Shown here in pieces: positions 1-9,814 of a stretch of 64,000 bases of DNA. A program made the translations under genes and the position numbers. Within the stretch, counting starts at the first letter, position 1; each line of letters opens with the position of its first letter. The stretch spans positions 70,688,567 through 70,752,566 of the forward strand of contig CM061224.1 in assembly GCA_030844895.1 (NCBI GenBank), written 5' to 3'. Under the pieces are notes generated by a model. That model had not been told where the DNA came from. It did not search any database and saw nothing but the letters and a program-made list of their open reading frames with translations. The DNA is from Ambrosia x helenae. Its lineage: Eukaryota > Streptophyta > Magnoliopsida > Asterales > Asteraceae.

Positions 1-2
1 CA

Positions 3-1257
3 TGGTATACTCGGTTCGCGACCTATATTACTTCGCACGACTTTCGTGGTAGTGCCTCTGATCATTCGTTGTTTATTTATAGGCGTGATCCTGCGAATAT
101 GGCCTATTTATTGCTTTATGTTGATGATATTGTGCTGATAGCTTCTAATGATGCTCTCTTATGCGAGATTATTGGCACACTCTCACAAGAGTTTGCTATG
201 ACTGATCTTGGGTGATTACATCACTTTCTGGGTATTCAGGTCGATCTCCAGAAAAATGGCATTTTTCATTCACAGAAACAATATGCCAAGGATATAATCT
301 CGCGTGCTGGTATGACATCCTACAAACCGTGCATGACCCCAGTTGATCTTTCGTCGAAACTTAGTGCTACGGATGGTTCTCCCTTTTCAGATCCTACGTT
401 ATATCGTAGTTTGGCTGGTGCATTGCACTATCTGACCTTTACTTGACCCGACATCACTTATGCCGTACAGCAGGCCTGGTTATTCATACATGACCCTCGG
501 GACACTCATTTTGAATTTATGAAACACATTATTAGTTATATACAGGGCACTACTGATTATTGTATACGCATGGTCAAGTCATCTACTAATTCTTTAGTCG
601 CGTATTCTGACGCGGACTGGGGTGGGTGTCCTGACTCGAGACGTTCTACTAGTGGTTATTGTGTGTTTTTGGTGACAATCTTTTATCTTGGTTTTCTAAA
701 TGTCAATCAACAGTATCAAGATCTAGTGCCGAGGCTGAGTACTGGGGAGTGGCAAATGTTGTGGCTGAAGCTGCATGGTTACGCAATTTATTATTAGAGT
801 TACACACTCCGCTTCGGCAAGCCACCATAGTTTATTGTGATAACGTCTCAGCGGTCTATTTATCGGACAACCAGTGCAACACCAACGCACCAAGCATATT
901 GAAATTGATATTCACGTTGTCAGAGAAAAGGTTCGTGTGGGCGACATCCGAGTTCTTCATGTACCATCTGCTTTACAGTATGCCGATATATTTACTAAAG
1001 GGCTCTCCAAACAACAGTATCCGAGTTCGTGTGGGCGACATCCGAGGTCTATTTATCGGACAACCAGTGCAACACCAATGCACCAAGCATATTGAAATTG
1101 ATTTTCACGTTGTCAGAGAAAAGGTTCGTGTGGGCGACATCCGAGTTCTTCATGTACCATCTGCTTTACAGTATGCCGATATATTTACTAAAGGGCTCTC
1201 TAAACAGCTATTCCATTCTTTTCGATCTAGTTTGAGCGTTTATCCTACACCCGTTCA
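3..1257 (+). pseudogene. Ty1/copia Pol relic: end of reverse transcriptase plus RNase H
   Basis: The frame opening at base 3 gives the RT palm with its YVDD catalytic motif at 117-128, then the connection domain (LHHFLGIQ, about 235) and RNase H (SDADWGGC, about 608; SRSSAEAEY, about 720; final ADIFTKGLSKQ). In the family this enzyme copies element RNA to cDNA in the virus-like particle. The copy is dead: TGA stops interrupt it near 212 and 445, a single-base loss near 670 shifts the frame, and another indel near 870 shifts it again. Both TGA codons are explained by CGA to TGA change. The end of RNase H is duplicated (separate entry). The 5' part of the element lies outside the window. Assignment to copia RT/RNase H is secure; the lineage (RE1/TNT-like) is a guess from the YCDNVSAVYL motif. 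Confidence 0.93.
854..1203 (+). repeat. 193-bp tandem duplication inside the RNase H relic
   Basis: The stretch starting GTCTATTTATCGGACAACC at 854 recurs at 1047 with few changes, so the last RNase H block (about 50 codons, ending ADIFTKGLSKQ) is present twice. The joint at 1020-1046 also repeats the short segment GTTCGTGTGGGCGACATCC, as expected from slippage or unequal exchange after the element died. Confidence 0.85.
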
Positions 1258-1265
1258 AACTACCG

Positions 1266-1445
1266 GGAGTATTAGCCGAGTATTATTATTGTATTTATTA
1301 GTTTGTATCGGCTCCATATTTAGGATTATCCTCTTTCCTTGTATAGTGGAGATATAGTTAATATTGTTCCATATTCCATGTTTATCTCTTTTATTCTCCC
1401 CTATATAATGGGGCTTTCATTATTCAATAATACACATAGAATTAT
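1266..1445 (+). mobile_element. probable 3' LTR remnant of the copia relic
   Basis: Just after RNase H comes a purine-rich GGGAG followed by TATTAGCCGAG, the usual polypurine tract/LTR joint of copia elements. A TATA-like CTATATAATGGGG follows near 1401, then ATTCAATAATACACA. The 3' boundary is not fixed and no target-site duplication can be checked, because the 5' end of the element is outside the window. Confidence 0.5.
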
Positions 1446-2234
1446 ACCAATTGCTATAGCTTTTAATGAGATGAAAGCTTAAGGTGTTGAGAGCCAAGAT
1501 TCTTAGATATCATTAGAGAATGATATTAGATGTAGCTGACTCCAAAATAATCTTCATGGATCAATGTCAATTGATGTTTTGAAACTGGTATGATCTTTGT
1601 ATCCTTAAAATTCAGACATATATTATAACTAACTTTAGTTGAAGGTTATTCTTTAATCGTATCTAATAGTGTACTATGAAAGGGCAGCAATACGGTTACT
1701 TGATTGGGAATGAATTTGAAGTTAAGCGTAGTTGTATATGGTGGAAAGATTTTGTTCTCCTTTTAGAAAAAGGGTTCGACATTTTGGTGTCCTCGTAGAT
1801 TGAAACTGGAATAAATGTTTGGCCTTGCTTAGAATTAGTGAAATTTGTTAGACAATTTTAATCTAAGACGAGAACAAGAATGGTTGAACAATGTATGAGA
1901 TTGAATATTTAATCATGTATTATATAGAAAGGATAACATGTGACGTTACCATGGCTAGTGTACTTGGCTAAGTAAGGAGTTACTTGAACTTAAGGAGTTA
2001 CTATCTAAGTTAACACTATTAATCGATAAATTATCCAAGTGGGAGGTTGTTGGATATTGAATTTACGATCATCGATTAATTAACATTATTATCGATATAT
2101 GATCCAAAGAGTTACACTTTTGACAACGAACAAATTATGATTTTTAAATGTTAAATATCAATTCGCGAACAAGGATATAAAATTGTGAGATTAAATATTT
2201 AGTGAAATATCTAAACGAAACTTGAGTGAGAAAT
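1446..2234. other. no gene recognised; possible LTR start at 2048
   Basis: AT-rich DNA without a credible reading frame. At 2041-2053 GGGAGGTTGTTGGA resembles a copia polypurine tract followed by an LTR start (TGTTGG), so the host of the following SINE may be an old LTR. I cannot find the matching end. Confidence 0.3.
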
Positions 2235-2250
2235 AACTAATAATTGATTG

Positions 2251-2458
2251 CCAATGACCCTCAGCTCAGTTGGGGAGAGGTGGGAGGGTTTACTCCTTAG
2301 GGAGGTTCCCGCTTGAGAGAGGTACACGGTTCGAATCCTAGGACCAGCAAAAATACACCCCTTGACTCTGAAAGGGCTTATGCCCTCAGAGACGATAGGG
2401 AAAGGGGATTTGAAACGGGGTACCGATGTGATGTCCTTAACCGATCCAAAAAAAAAAA
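2251..2458 (+). mobile_element. tRNA-derived SINE, apparently full length, with 16-bp target-site duplication
   Basis: A roughly 208-bp insertion opens with a tRNA-like head. The Pol III A box CAGCTCAGTTGG is at 2262-2273 and the B box GGTTCGAATCC at 2328-2338. A tRNA-unrelated body and a run of about 12 A follow. It is flanked by an exact direct repeat, AACTAATAATTGATTG, at 2235-2250 and 2459-2474. These are the marks of LINE-mediated target-primed retrotransposition. It encodes no protein and would be transcribed by Pol III from its internal promoter. The perfect duplication suggests fairly recent insertion. I do not recognise the named family. Confidence 0.9.
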
Positions 2459-2678
2459 AACTAATAATTGATTGTTTGGAGAAACAAATTAATGGATTTA
2501 AGGACTTGTAGAATTGATTATTATTGGAATACTTATTATTTTTTTTTTTTTTGATAAACACATTGAATAGTTTGATGGAAGTTAAGAGGTTAATTACTAA
2601 CAAGAGATATAAGGGCTTTAGGTAATTAAGTGTTAATTACTAAACTCCTTGTTCCCCAAGTTAAACCATTAGAGATTA

Positions 2679-3242
2679 GACTATTCGTTGTGGGTAGAGG
2701 TGAGTGGAGGATTTATCGAATAATATTTTGTCATGTAGGCGTCAATGTGGCACTGGCTCGCGACCGCGGGTAGCTTGATCCCGTTGTGGCTAGAGGTGAG
2801 CGAGTCTTTTTTTTACCAAGTTAATAAATATTAAACATAAATATTTTACTTAATAATAATATATTAAATTAATTAGATAGACAAAATAAAAATAATATAA
2901 ACCTGATACATGAACTCATCTTCTTCTCCAACAACAAAGATACTGAACTCATCCTCTTCTTCAACACCAAAAATACATGAACCTGCAACACAGAGTGTAT
3001 CCACCCCTGATCTTCAACACCAAAATAAACTCATCATCTTCTTCTTCCAACACCATAAAAATAACAAAAAAATAAAAATAAAAAATAAATAAAATAAACC
3101 TGATTTCTCTCGCTAGCCCACGCGATCCGGCTCACGTCTGCTCGCTCGCGCAGCCGTTGACGTGCAGGTGTTGTGGTTCTGGCGATCCACGTGGCTCACA
3201 AGGTCGCTCGCGCAGATCCGTCGCGCACCACAACGAATAGTC
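2679..3242. mobile_element. non-autonomous PIF/Harbinger-like element (MITE)
   Basis: Perfect 15-bp terminal inverted repeats, GACTATTCGTTGTGG at 2679-2693 and its complement at 3228-3242, are flanked on both sides by TTA. TTA is the 3-bp target duplication typical of PIF/Harbinger. Inside there is no transposase frame, only AT-rich filler, a (TTCTTC)-rich tract and a GC-rich right arm (3112-3225) with many GCTCGCGC motifs. That arm resembles the block at 16850-16990, so the two share a family. It would need a transposase from elsewhere. Confidence 0.82.
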
Positions 3243-3612
3243 TTAGAATGTAAATAGTTTGACTACTTAATTACTTTTAATCATAAACCCTAATACACAA
3301 GAGTTGTAATGAAAAACTGAAACCTGACACCATCACCACAACTCCACCGTCATCAAACCCACACTGGCTGCCTTTAGGTAGCCAACAATCGCGAGTCGCC
3401 GTCACCACATGTGCTGCCAACATCGACCACGCAGGTCGCAGCCGCAAGTCGCTGTTATCTCTACCCCCTTGTGTTGTGCTGAATCGTTTCAAACTTTGAT
3501 TCGATTAGATCCATTTCAAGTAGCTAATATAGGATTTTGGTGTTTTCGTGTTTAGGCGACTAGCTCGACATTCATTGATTCAAGGTGTTCTATCTTCATG
3601 TTTTCGTTTCGG
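3243..3612. other. no gene recognised
   Basis: Mixed-composition DNA between the Harbinger element and the palindrome. The small open frames on either strand have no recognisable domain. It may continue whatever sequence hosted the SINE and MITE. Confidence 0.4.
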
Positions 3613-3700
3613 GTATAATCTCTAAACACCCTATTGTTGGATTATATATTAATTTTAAAATTAATATATAATCCAACAATAGGGTGTTTAGAGATTATAC
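3613..3700. repeat. perfect 88-bp palindrome (two 44-bp arms, no spacer)
   Basis: Bases 3613-3656 are the exact reverse complement of 3657-3700, with the centre between 3656 and 3657 in TTTT/AAAA. The inner half reads TGTTGGATTATATATT outward. The outer part of each arm is TAGGGTGTTTAGAGATTATA, which looks like the terminus of the hAT element that begins here. A flank plus one transposon end therefore seems mirrored. Confidence 0.95.
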
Positions 3701-4966
3701 AAAAAAACCGTTTTGGGGACCGAACCCGATTTGAAAACTGGTAAACCGATTTTTTTTAAAAAACCGGTCTGGAACTGACTGTGACCTACGGGTTTGGTCC
3801 CGGTTGTGGTTTTGGAGGTTGGTTAGGGTTGGAAACTGGTTTGATAATAAAACCGGGTTTAAAACCGGTTGGGCCCAAAAACCGGTTTACAAACCGGTCT
3901 GTATAATAACCGAAAAAAAACCCGGTTTTCAAACCGGTTTAAAAACCGGTTTTTAGCCGTTAGAAAACGGTCTTACGACCGTTGGAGCCTCCATTATAGC
4001 CGTTTTTTTTGGTATTTTTTGACCCACAATCATAGTATAAATATCCCTTAATGTTTAGGATCAATCACACCATCAAAAACACTCTCTAATCTTGCATTCT
4101 TCATCTAATTTCTCACAAATCACTCTCTTTTTCCTAAGAAAAATGGCATCTCACAACCACCAACTCCTCAAAGCCAAACCGGTTCCGTCCAACTTGGTGC
4201 TTCTTCATCGCAAGCCACGGTTGTTAAGGTGGTTCCAACGAAAAGAAACCCCAATGTTTGGAAACAATTTGATTTATGTGTTATGAGTGTTGGTCCAAAC
4301 AAGACGAGATGCAAATATTGTTTGTCTTTCCTTAAACATGATGCTAACTCGACTTTGAAAGACCATGTGGAGAAACCATATTGTAAAATTTTGAAAGAAC
4401 AAAGAAATTCTCAAGGTGAAGCCTCGATCACACAAGAAGGCGACTTGTTTGTGTACAACTTGGAAGCGGTTCGCGAAGAAATGGATATTTTTGTCATACA
4501 AGAAACGTTGCCCTTCAATCATTTTGACAACCCACGTTTGACGAGGCTTATTCAACGAACACTTCAACCAAGATACACACATGTAAGTCGTGCTAATCAA
4601 TGAAATCGTATTTTTAAGTTACTTTGTGTTGATAGTAATTTATAGTGTTTAAATTGTTCAAAAAACATAAACAAATTTTTTTTTTCTGCTGTAACAGTAG
4701 CAAAACAGCAGCTGCAGCAGCCCAGCAGTATAAAAAAAACCGGTTTTTTGCCAGTTTTTTTGACCGGTTTTTTTCGGGTTTTTTTAAAAAAACCGGTTTT
4801 CAACCCGGGTGCCATCGGTTTGAATAGTGGGTGGGTTTTGTCTCCAAAAACAGATTTAGGAACCGGACCAGTTCTTAAAAAAACCAATTTTTTTTATACC
4901 CCTAAAACCGGACCGGTTTTAAACCCGAACCGTTTTGGGAAAAAAATCGATTTGTCCATGCCTACA
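3680..4966 (+). mobile_element. internally deleted hAT-superfamily DNA transposon
   Basis: The left end TAGGGTGTTTAG at 3680 resembles hAT (Ac-like) termini. Both flanks of the short coding part are packed with AAACCGGTTT-type subterminal repeats (about 3705-3960 and 4738-4945). hAT transposases bind such repeats. The middle holds a BED-finger exon (4143-4582), but the catalytic DDE part and the dimerisation domain are missing, so it could move only in trans. No clean right terminus or 8-bp target duplication was found; CCATGCCTA near 4957-4965 is a weak candidate end. Confidence 0.72.
4143..4582 (+). pseudogene. hAT transposase N-terminal exon with BED zinc finger
   Basis: The ATG at 4143 starts MASHNHQ. 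A single-base loss near 4164 moves the true reading to the frame open from 4229. That frame shows a BED finger: an aromatic WKQFD start, CKYC, then the HVEKPYC segment. After the finger come an acidic linker and LPFNHFDNPRLTRL...QPRYTHVSR, a segment usually just before the first intron of RICESLEEPER/DAYSLEEPER-like transposases. ACACAT/GTAAGT at 4582 is a good splice donor. No following exon is present. The BED finger normally binds the element's subterminal repeats. Confidence 0.8.
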
Positions 4967-5170
4967 TGGATCATTAATGGGTTGAATCCAGTTTGTTTTA
5001 CACGCTTCCACCTCTGTTTAATATGTGATTATTAATAGATTTATAAAATAAGATTTTATAAAATTAATTAAAACTGGTAGCGATTCCTTACATTTAATAG
5101 GGTATGTTAGTAGCAATATGCTCTTAAACTTGTCTACATAACTGAAAGTCTCAAGTAACTTGTCCATAAC

Positions 5171-5782
5171 TAGGGGTGTTCAAAAAAATCTGAATTCGAA
5201 TTCGAATCCGAAAAATTTGATAATCCAAATCCGAATTATCCGAAATTTTGGATAATCCGATTTTCGGATAATCCAAAATTTCGGATCCGAATTCGATCCG
5301 GATCCTGATTTTGAAAATTTCAGATAATCGGATTATCCGAATCCGAATATTAAATATATATATATATATATAATACTATATACACTACATAACACAATAC
5401 ACAATCCTAAATCCCTATTTCTCCTAACCCAAAATCCATAGTCCTCCGATCCATAATAGCTGCTCCCTCTTCTCTTCTCTATAACAGCCCCCGTCCACCT
5501 CGTCTCCGACCTCAATAGCCCTCGTCCACTAAACGGTAACTTTTTTTTTATATTTTTTTGTTCCAATTTCGTTTATCTAATTTCGATTTTTGTTTTTTTA
5601 TAGGTTCACGTTTTATAAATAAAGGAGAACGATATTTTATTTTTTTATTATTTTTTTTAAGTTTCGGATTATCCGTTTGATGATCCGAATCCGAATTTCA
5701 GATTCGGATTCGGATCACAATATTGACTATCCGAAATTTCAGATTATCCGAAATTCGGATTATCCGAATTTGAACACCCCTA
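5171..5782. mobile_element. non-autonomous hAT element with 14-bp perfect TIRs
   Basis: TAGGGGTGTTCAAA at 5171-5184 is matched by its exact complement at 5769-5782, a classical Ac-type hAT terminus. Both arms are full of alternating AATCCGAAT/ATTCGGATT subterminal repeats (about 5190-5345 and 5660-5768). The candidate 8-bp target duplications (TCCATAAC and CATATAAC) agree at only five positions, so the site has decayed or the ends are off slightly. The centre (5370-5610) is pyrimidine-rich leader-like DNA with a donor-like CGGTAAC and an acceptor-like TTTTATAG, and no transposase. Confidence 0.85.
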
Positions 5783-6714
5783 CATATAACTGAATTTAAA
5801 ATCAATAATTAGATCAAGAAAAAGAACATCAAAAGTGGATGCCATGACCAGAAAAGAATAGATTTCTAGATCTTCTAAAATAGCTTGAGATTCTAGCATT
5901 TATATTTAGGTTCTTTCGCATGGTAATCATGCATTCTTACTACAAACATTATATATGATAAGCATGCAATACAAATGGTACTCTGTTTACTAGGAATTCT
6001 CTATTTGATTAAAAAAAAAAATGAGACTTAGTTTTTGTTAATGGGTTGAATACCTCATAATTATCCTATAAAAGGTTGAGTACCATATAATTTTCTCCAT
6101 GACACGGATCATGTACGGGGATGAACTCCTAGACCAAATCACTCAATAGGTTCAAAGGTTAAAAGGATCTCTATACAGGGTAGTTCCTAAAACAAGACAA
6201 CTCCATGGGACTTAGAAAAATTTTGAAAATATGTTCCATAGGCAGGTTTGAACAACCTACAACGAATGTTCCATAAGTTTTTGCTAACGGCTTATCACAA
6301 CAAGTACATAATATTAAAAAAATGCAAAACATGTAGGATAAATTGTGTTCTTTTCCTATGAAGTCTTTAAGGTAGGATGACTGCAATAGCTAACTTTAAA
6401 AGGACAAATGATGAAAGCACAAAACATCAACAGACAAAAACAATATGAAAACAAAATAAACGTAAGGAAACAAACATCGCAAAAGAACAAATGAAAGGCA
6501 TTCCATAAGGCCAAGACATACGATGAAAAAGTTAGCATAAAACATAAAAGATAACAAAGTAAGCCAAAGGTCATACAACACAATTGTTTAAAAGGCCACT
6601 AAGGCCAAACACAACAAAAGAAACCATACAAGGTTTCCAAAAGCAGCATTGTTTATGGATTGCAAACCAAAATTATTTTACATAAACGACTAAGAGAGCT
6701 ACGAATATGGAACA
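5783..6714. other. no gene recognised; 3' flank of the minus-strand pseudogene
   Basis: AT-rich sequence with only short frames lacking known domains. It lies downstream of the minus-strand pseudogene that ends at 6715 and may include its 3' untranslated part. Confidence 0.35.
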
Positions 6715-8860
6715 TCACTGGCCGGAAGGAAAGGGAATTTCACCTAAAGCAGGGGTATCCTTTGAAGCACCATCTTTTAAACCACCTGCTTCTCCCACCT
6801 TTGCCTTCTTCCGACCGCCCTTCTTAGCTTTCTTCTTCACATACCCAACAGCGTTGGAAACCTCCAAGCTTGCATCCTTGGAACATTGAAGAGCCTCTCC
6901 CTCTGAAGAAGTTTCTTCACTATCACCAGAATAGGAGCTCTTTTTTGATAGAGAATTCAGCACTTCCATAGAAACAATATTATTTAAACCAACAGGTTCT
7001 AGAGCCTGTAAAACGCTTAAAGGTTTTCCAAACCAATCAGAGACCTGGCCAACATACGGGTAAGAAAGTGTTTTGTCCTGTCCCGTGTTTATGAAATACT
7101 GATAACCACCATGGCTGAGCAACTTTGTATACACATTCCCCAAAACAGAGTTAAACTCAGTTGAGTGAAGGAAGTTTGTGACAACCTGTTGAAACCCACA
7201 CTCAATGAGCCATCTATTGTTGTTAGTAAGCTGCTTACCAAGGGTCTGGGCCTCGACAAGGGAAGCTTTCAAGCTGTCTTTCTCCACCAAAAATGCCTTC
7301 TTCTGAAGCTCCAAGGCTTCTCTGTCAACAAGAACTTGTTACCGATCAGCCTCCAACCTTTTGCTTAAATTCTCAAACATTAACTTATCAACACTCAACA
7401 CTTCAACCTTAGCAAGCAAACTTTTCTACTTCTTAACCAACCTTTCCACCTCCTTCGTAGTGGAAGCCAAAGAAGACTTCATCTTGTTCTTTTTCTTGGA
7501 ACCACTCATATTCTTGACTCCTCTTTCTCCGACGAGCAACACCCTAACGCAACAAAGAAACAAACCTGCAGGAACCAACCATCATTCGGATGATCAACAC
7601 ATAATCATCAATTGCAACCTAAAGGTTATGTTAAGCAGGGGGAGCAAAATGACTTAACACCTCCTCATAGATAGCTGGAGACTTGAATGTGTCATCAACA
7701 CGTAAATCTGACTTTCAAGACTAGTGCCAAACTGGGTGAAGTCTCCTGGCTCATCTTACCAACCTTTGAAGCCTCCAAGGCTACCTTATTCCCTTCTTCA
7801 CCATATTTTCCTTCAACTTCTTGGAACTCTTCAAAGCCAACTCCTTAACCTTCTTGCTTGATTCAGTTGCCATAATATCCCCTTTAGAAACTTCAATGTT
7901 ATCACTAACCAAAACAACATCAAAAGCTTGATTGGTGCTGGAAACCTTAGCCAACCTCTTGCTAATACGACGAGTAGAAGGCCTGGAAGAATCCGTATTA
8001 ATGAACCATTTAACGTTTGGGACATAGACATACTCTCCACCCTCATGCCTAAAATCTTTATACCTATCAACAACACATTCCCTAACAGTAGCCTCTTAAT
8101 TCGCAAGAACAACATCTAAGGTATCATCGGACTTAATATAACGTATAGCACTCAATACTGCAAAAGAAGAAAAAAAACAAAAAAAATATAAGTCACCAAC
8201 TTCAAGGTCAAATTCTAATCTCGTAAGAGCATAGGGTCATGATTAGGCATATGCCAGTGGATACTAATCCCCGTCAAAACTAACAAATTCTCAATAAAAG
8301 GACGAAACCTTGAAGGGCAATCATGAAGGGCTTTTAAAAGAACATTATCTAATTCCTCTTCTAAGGGCTCAAGTTTGTTCATGACAACATCTGAATGACG
8401 CCAAATCATTTTAAAAAGGAGCAATGTTTTCATAAATCCAAAAGAAATGGTTTTTCCATAAGCCAAGGGTAGTAGTAGTAGTTGAGGAAATTAAAGAAAC
8501 ATCAATTTGAGACTTCTCAAAAGTGTACTAATCCCCATTCTTTGCAAGACGAAAAAATTCGTCTAAACATTAGAAGGGAGGGATCATAACCAAGAGCACG
8601 AAAGAGAACTTCAAAATGAAAAATTCAAGACAACCTATGGGGATGATTTGACCGAAAGACACACAATAATACTCATTCACATTCAACAAGAACATAGAAA
8701 AAGGATATCTCATGTTATAAAAATTCAAAGTGACGACAATACAGCGCAATATAGCATGTCAGGCACTTATCTACTGACTGTTCAAAGCCGAGAGCAAAGG
8801 GTTTAAATGATAAATGGATCCCTTGTCCCTAAGAGAACGCCTCAACCTCCTCTTGAGACA
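6715..8860 (-). pseudogene. decayed 'putative gypsy-type transposase' domain gene (plant-mobile-domain-like family)
   Basis: Read on the minus strand, the ATG at 8860 gives MSQEEVEAF. Blocks then match, in order, a family abundant in Asteraceae annotations: FYNMRYPFSMFLLNV (about 8720), the RALGYDPSLLMFRRIF block (about 8590), WRHSDVVM and CPSRFRPFIENLLVLTGIS (8420-8260), YVPNVKWF (about 8010), TFKSPAIYEEVL-type text (about 7690), a coiled coil (7500-7250), and NNRWLIECGFQQVV with a lysine-rich, serine/acidic tail ending at 6715. Acceptor-like TTTTGCAG near 8155 and TCCTGCAG near 7565 suggest introns. Several stops and frame changes break it. The family's biochemical role is unknown and its name comes from similarity only. 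The last exon (6715-7314) is the best preserved. Confidence 0.7.
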
Positions 8861-9814
8861 TATTCAAGTAATTAATATCCAATGTTTGAAAACAAAAAAA
8901 AAAGGCAAAAAAAAAGGAGAAAAAACAGACTTTTCTAATGTTGAGAGGATGAAAGATTTCCAAAGAAGATGAAAAAGAAAGAGAAGTTATAAGAGATGTA
9001 AAGTTTGAAGAAAGGTTATAAAAGAATATTAAAGGGCTAATGATGAACCTTGAAGAAAGTAAAAATTAATAACCGTCATAATCTGATAGTAACCATCCCA
9101 TCAGTCACATTCAAAATTCAAACATCCAGACAATAACCGCCAAAGCGATAAAGCATTACACCAATCCTTCAAGCTTCAAAGGCTTTAAGTTAACAAAAAT
9201 AACAAAAGTCAGACACATTCATCACCATGTGATAAATACCTCTGACGTAGGGCGCTGATGACGTGGGTGGGTAATTTGTGAAACAGCCAAGCTAACAACG
9301 TTTCCTTGCTTAAAAGCTTACGTTCTTCAGAGGATCAACATTGATTTGACTGCTACAGTAACATTTCTCATATATCACATGGCATCCACCGAATACAACT
9401 TTCAAGGCACCCTGGTGCACGTGAAAAACAAAGGTGGTCTTTTAACCCTAGGATAACATACTTGCACTCCCCAAACATGCATGTCTTCCATTTAGCAACA
9501 AGAATCCTAGTCAAATGCTTCCTCTTAGGTCTACTGAGCCAGCTACCCTCCAGCTCACTTCCTGTGACATCCGTCACCTTTACCTTTATTTGTAGTACAA
9601 TTTCAGTCCTTATTTGTAGTACAATTTCAGTCCTCAAATTGATGTATTCTAAACGACTATTAAAAGATATATCTATGTATGTCTTTTAGATTTATTATCT
9701 TTTTTTAGGAATATTTAAAAAAATTATTATTATTATTATTTTAAAAAAAAATAATATGTCATATAGTTTCCTTTATAAAACTTTATAACATCAACACCCA
9801 ATACACATTTATAA
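8861..9814. other. no gene recognised; contains a 24-bp direct repeat
   Basis: This lies upstream of the minus-strand pseudogene. A minus-strand frame (9368-9637) reads ELEGSWLSRPKRKHL and similar text that I cannot assign. Within it TATTTGTAGTACAATTTCAG plus TCCT occurs twice in tandem at about 9587-9634. The last 150 bases are AT-rich with an ATT microsatellite (about 9725-9743). Confidence 0.45.

Noticed and set aside
3680..4966. Complete autonomous hAT transposon
   Set aside because: Only the BED-finger exon is present; the catalytic and dimerisation parts and a clear right terminus are missing.
9368..9637. Host protein exon (ELEGSWLSRPKRKH)
   Set aside because: One open minus-strand frame without a recognised family; part of it comes from a 24-bp tandem repeat, so it is not annotated as a gene.
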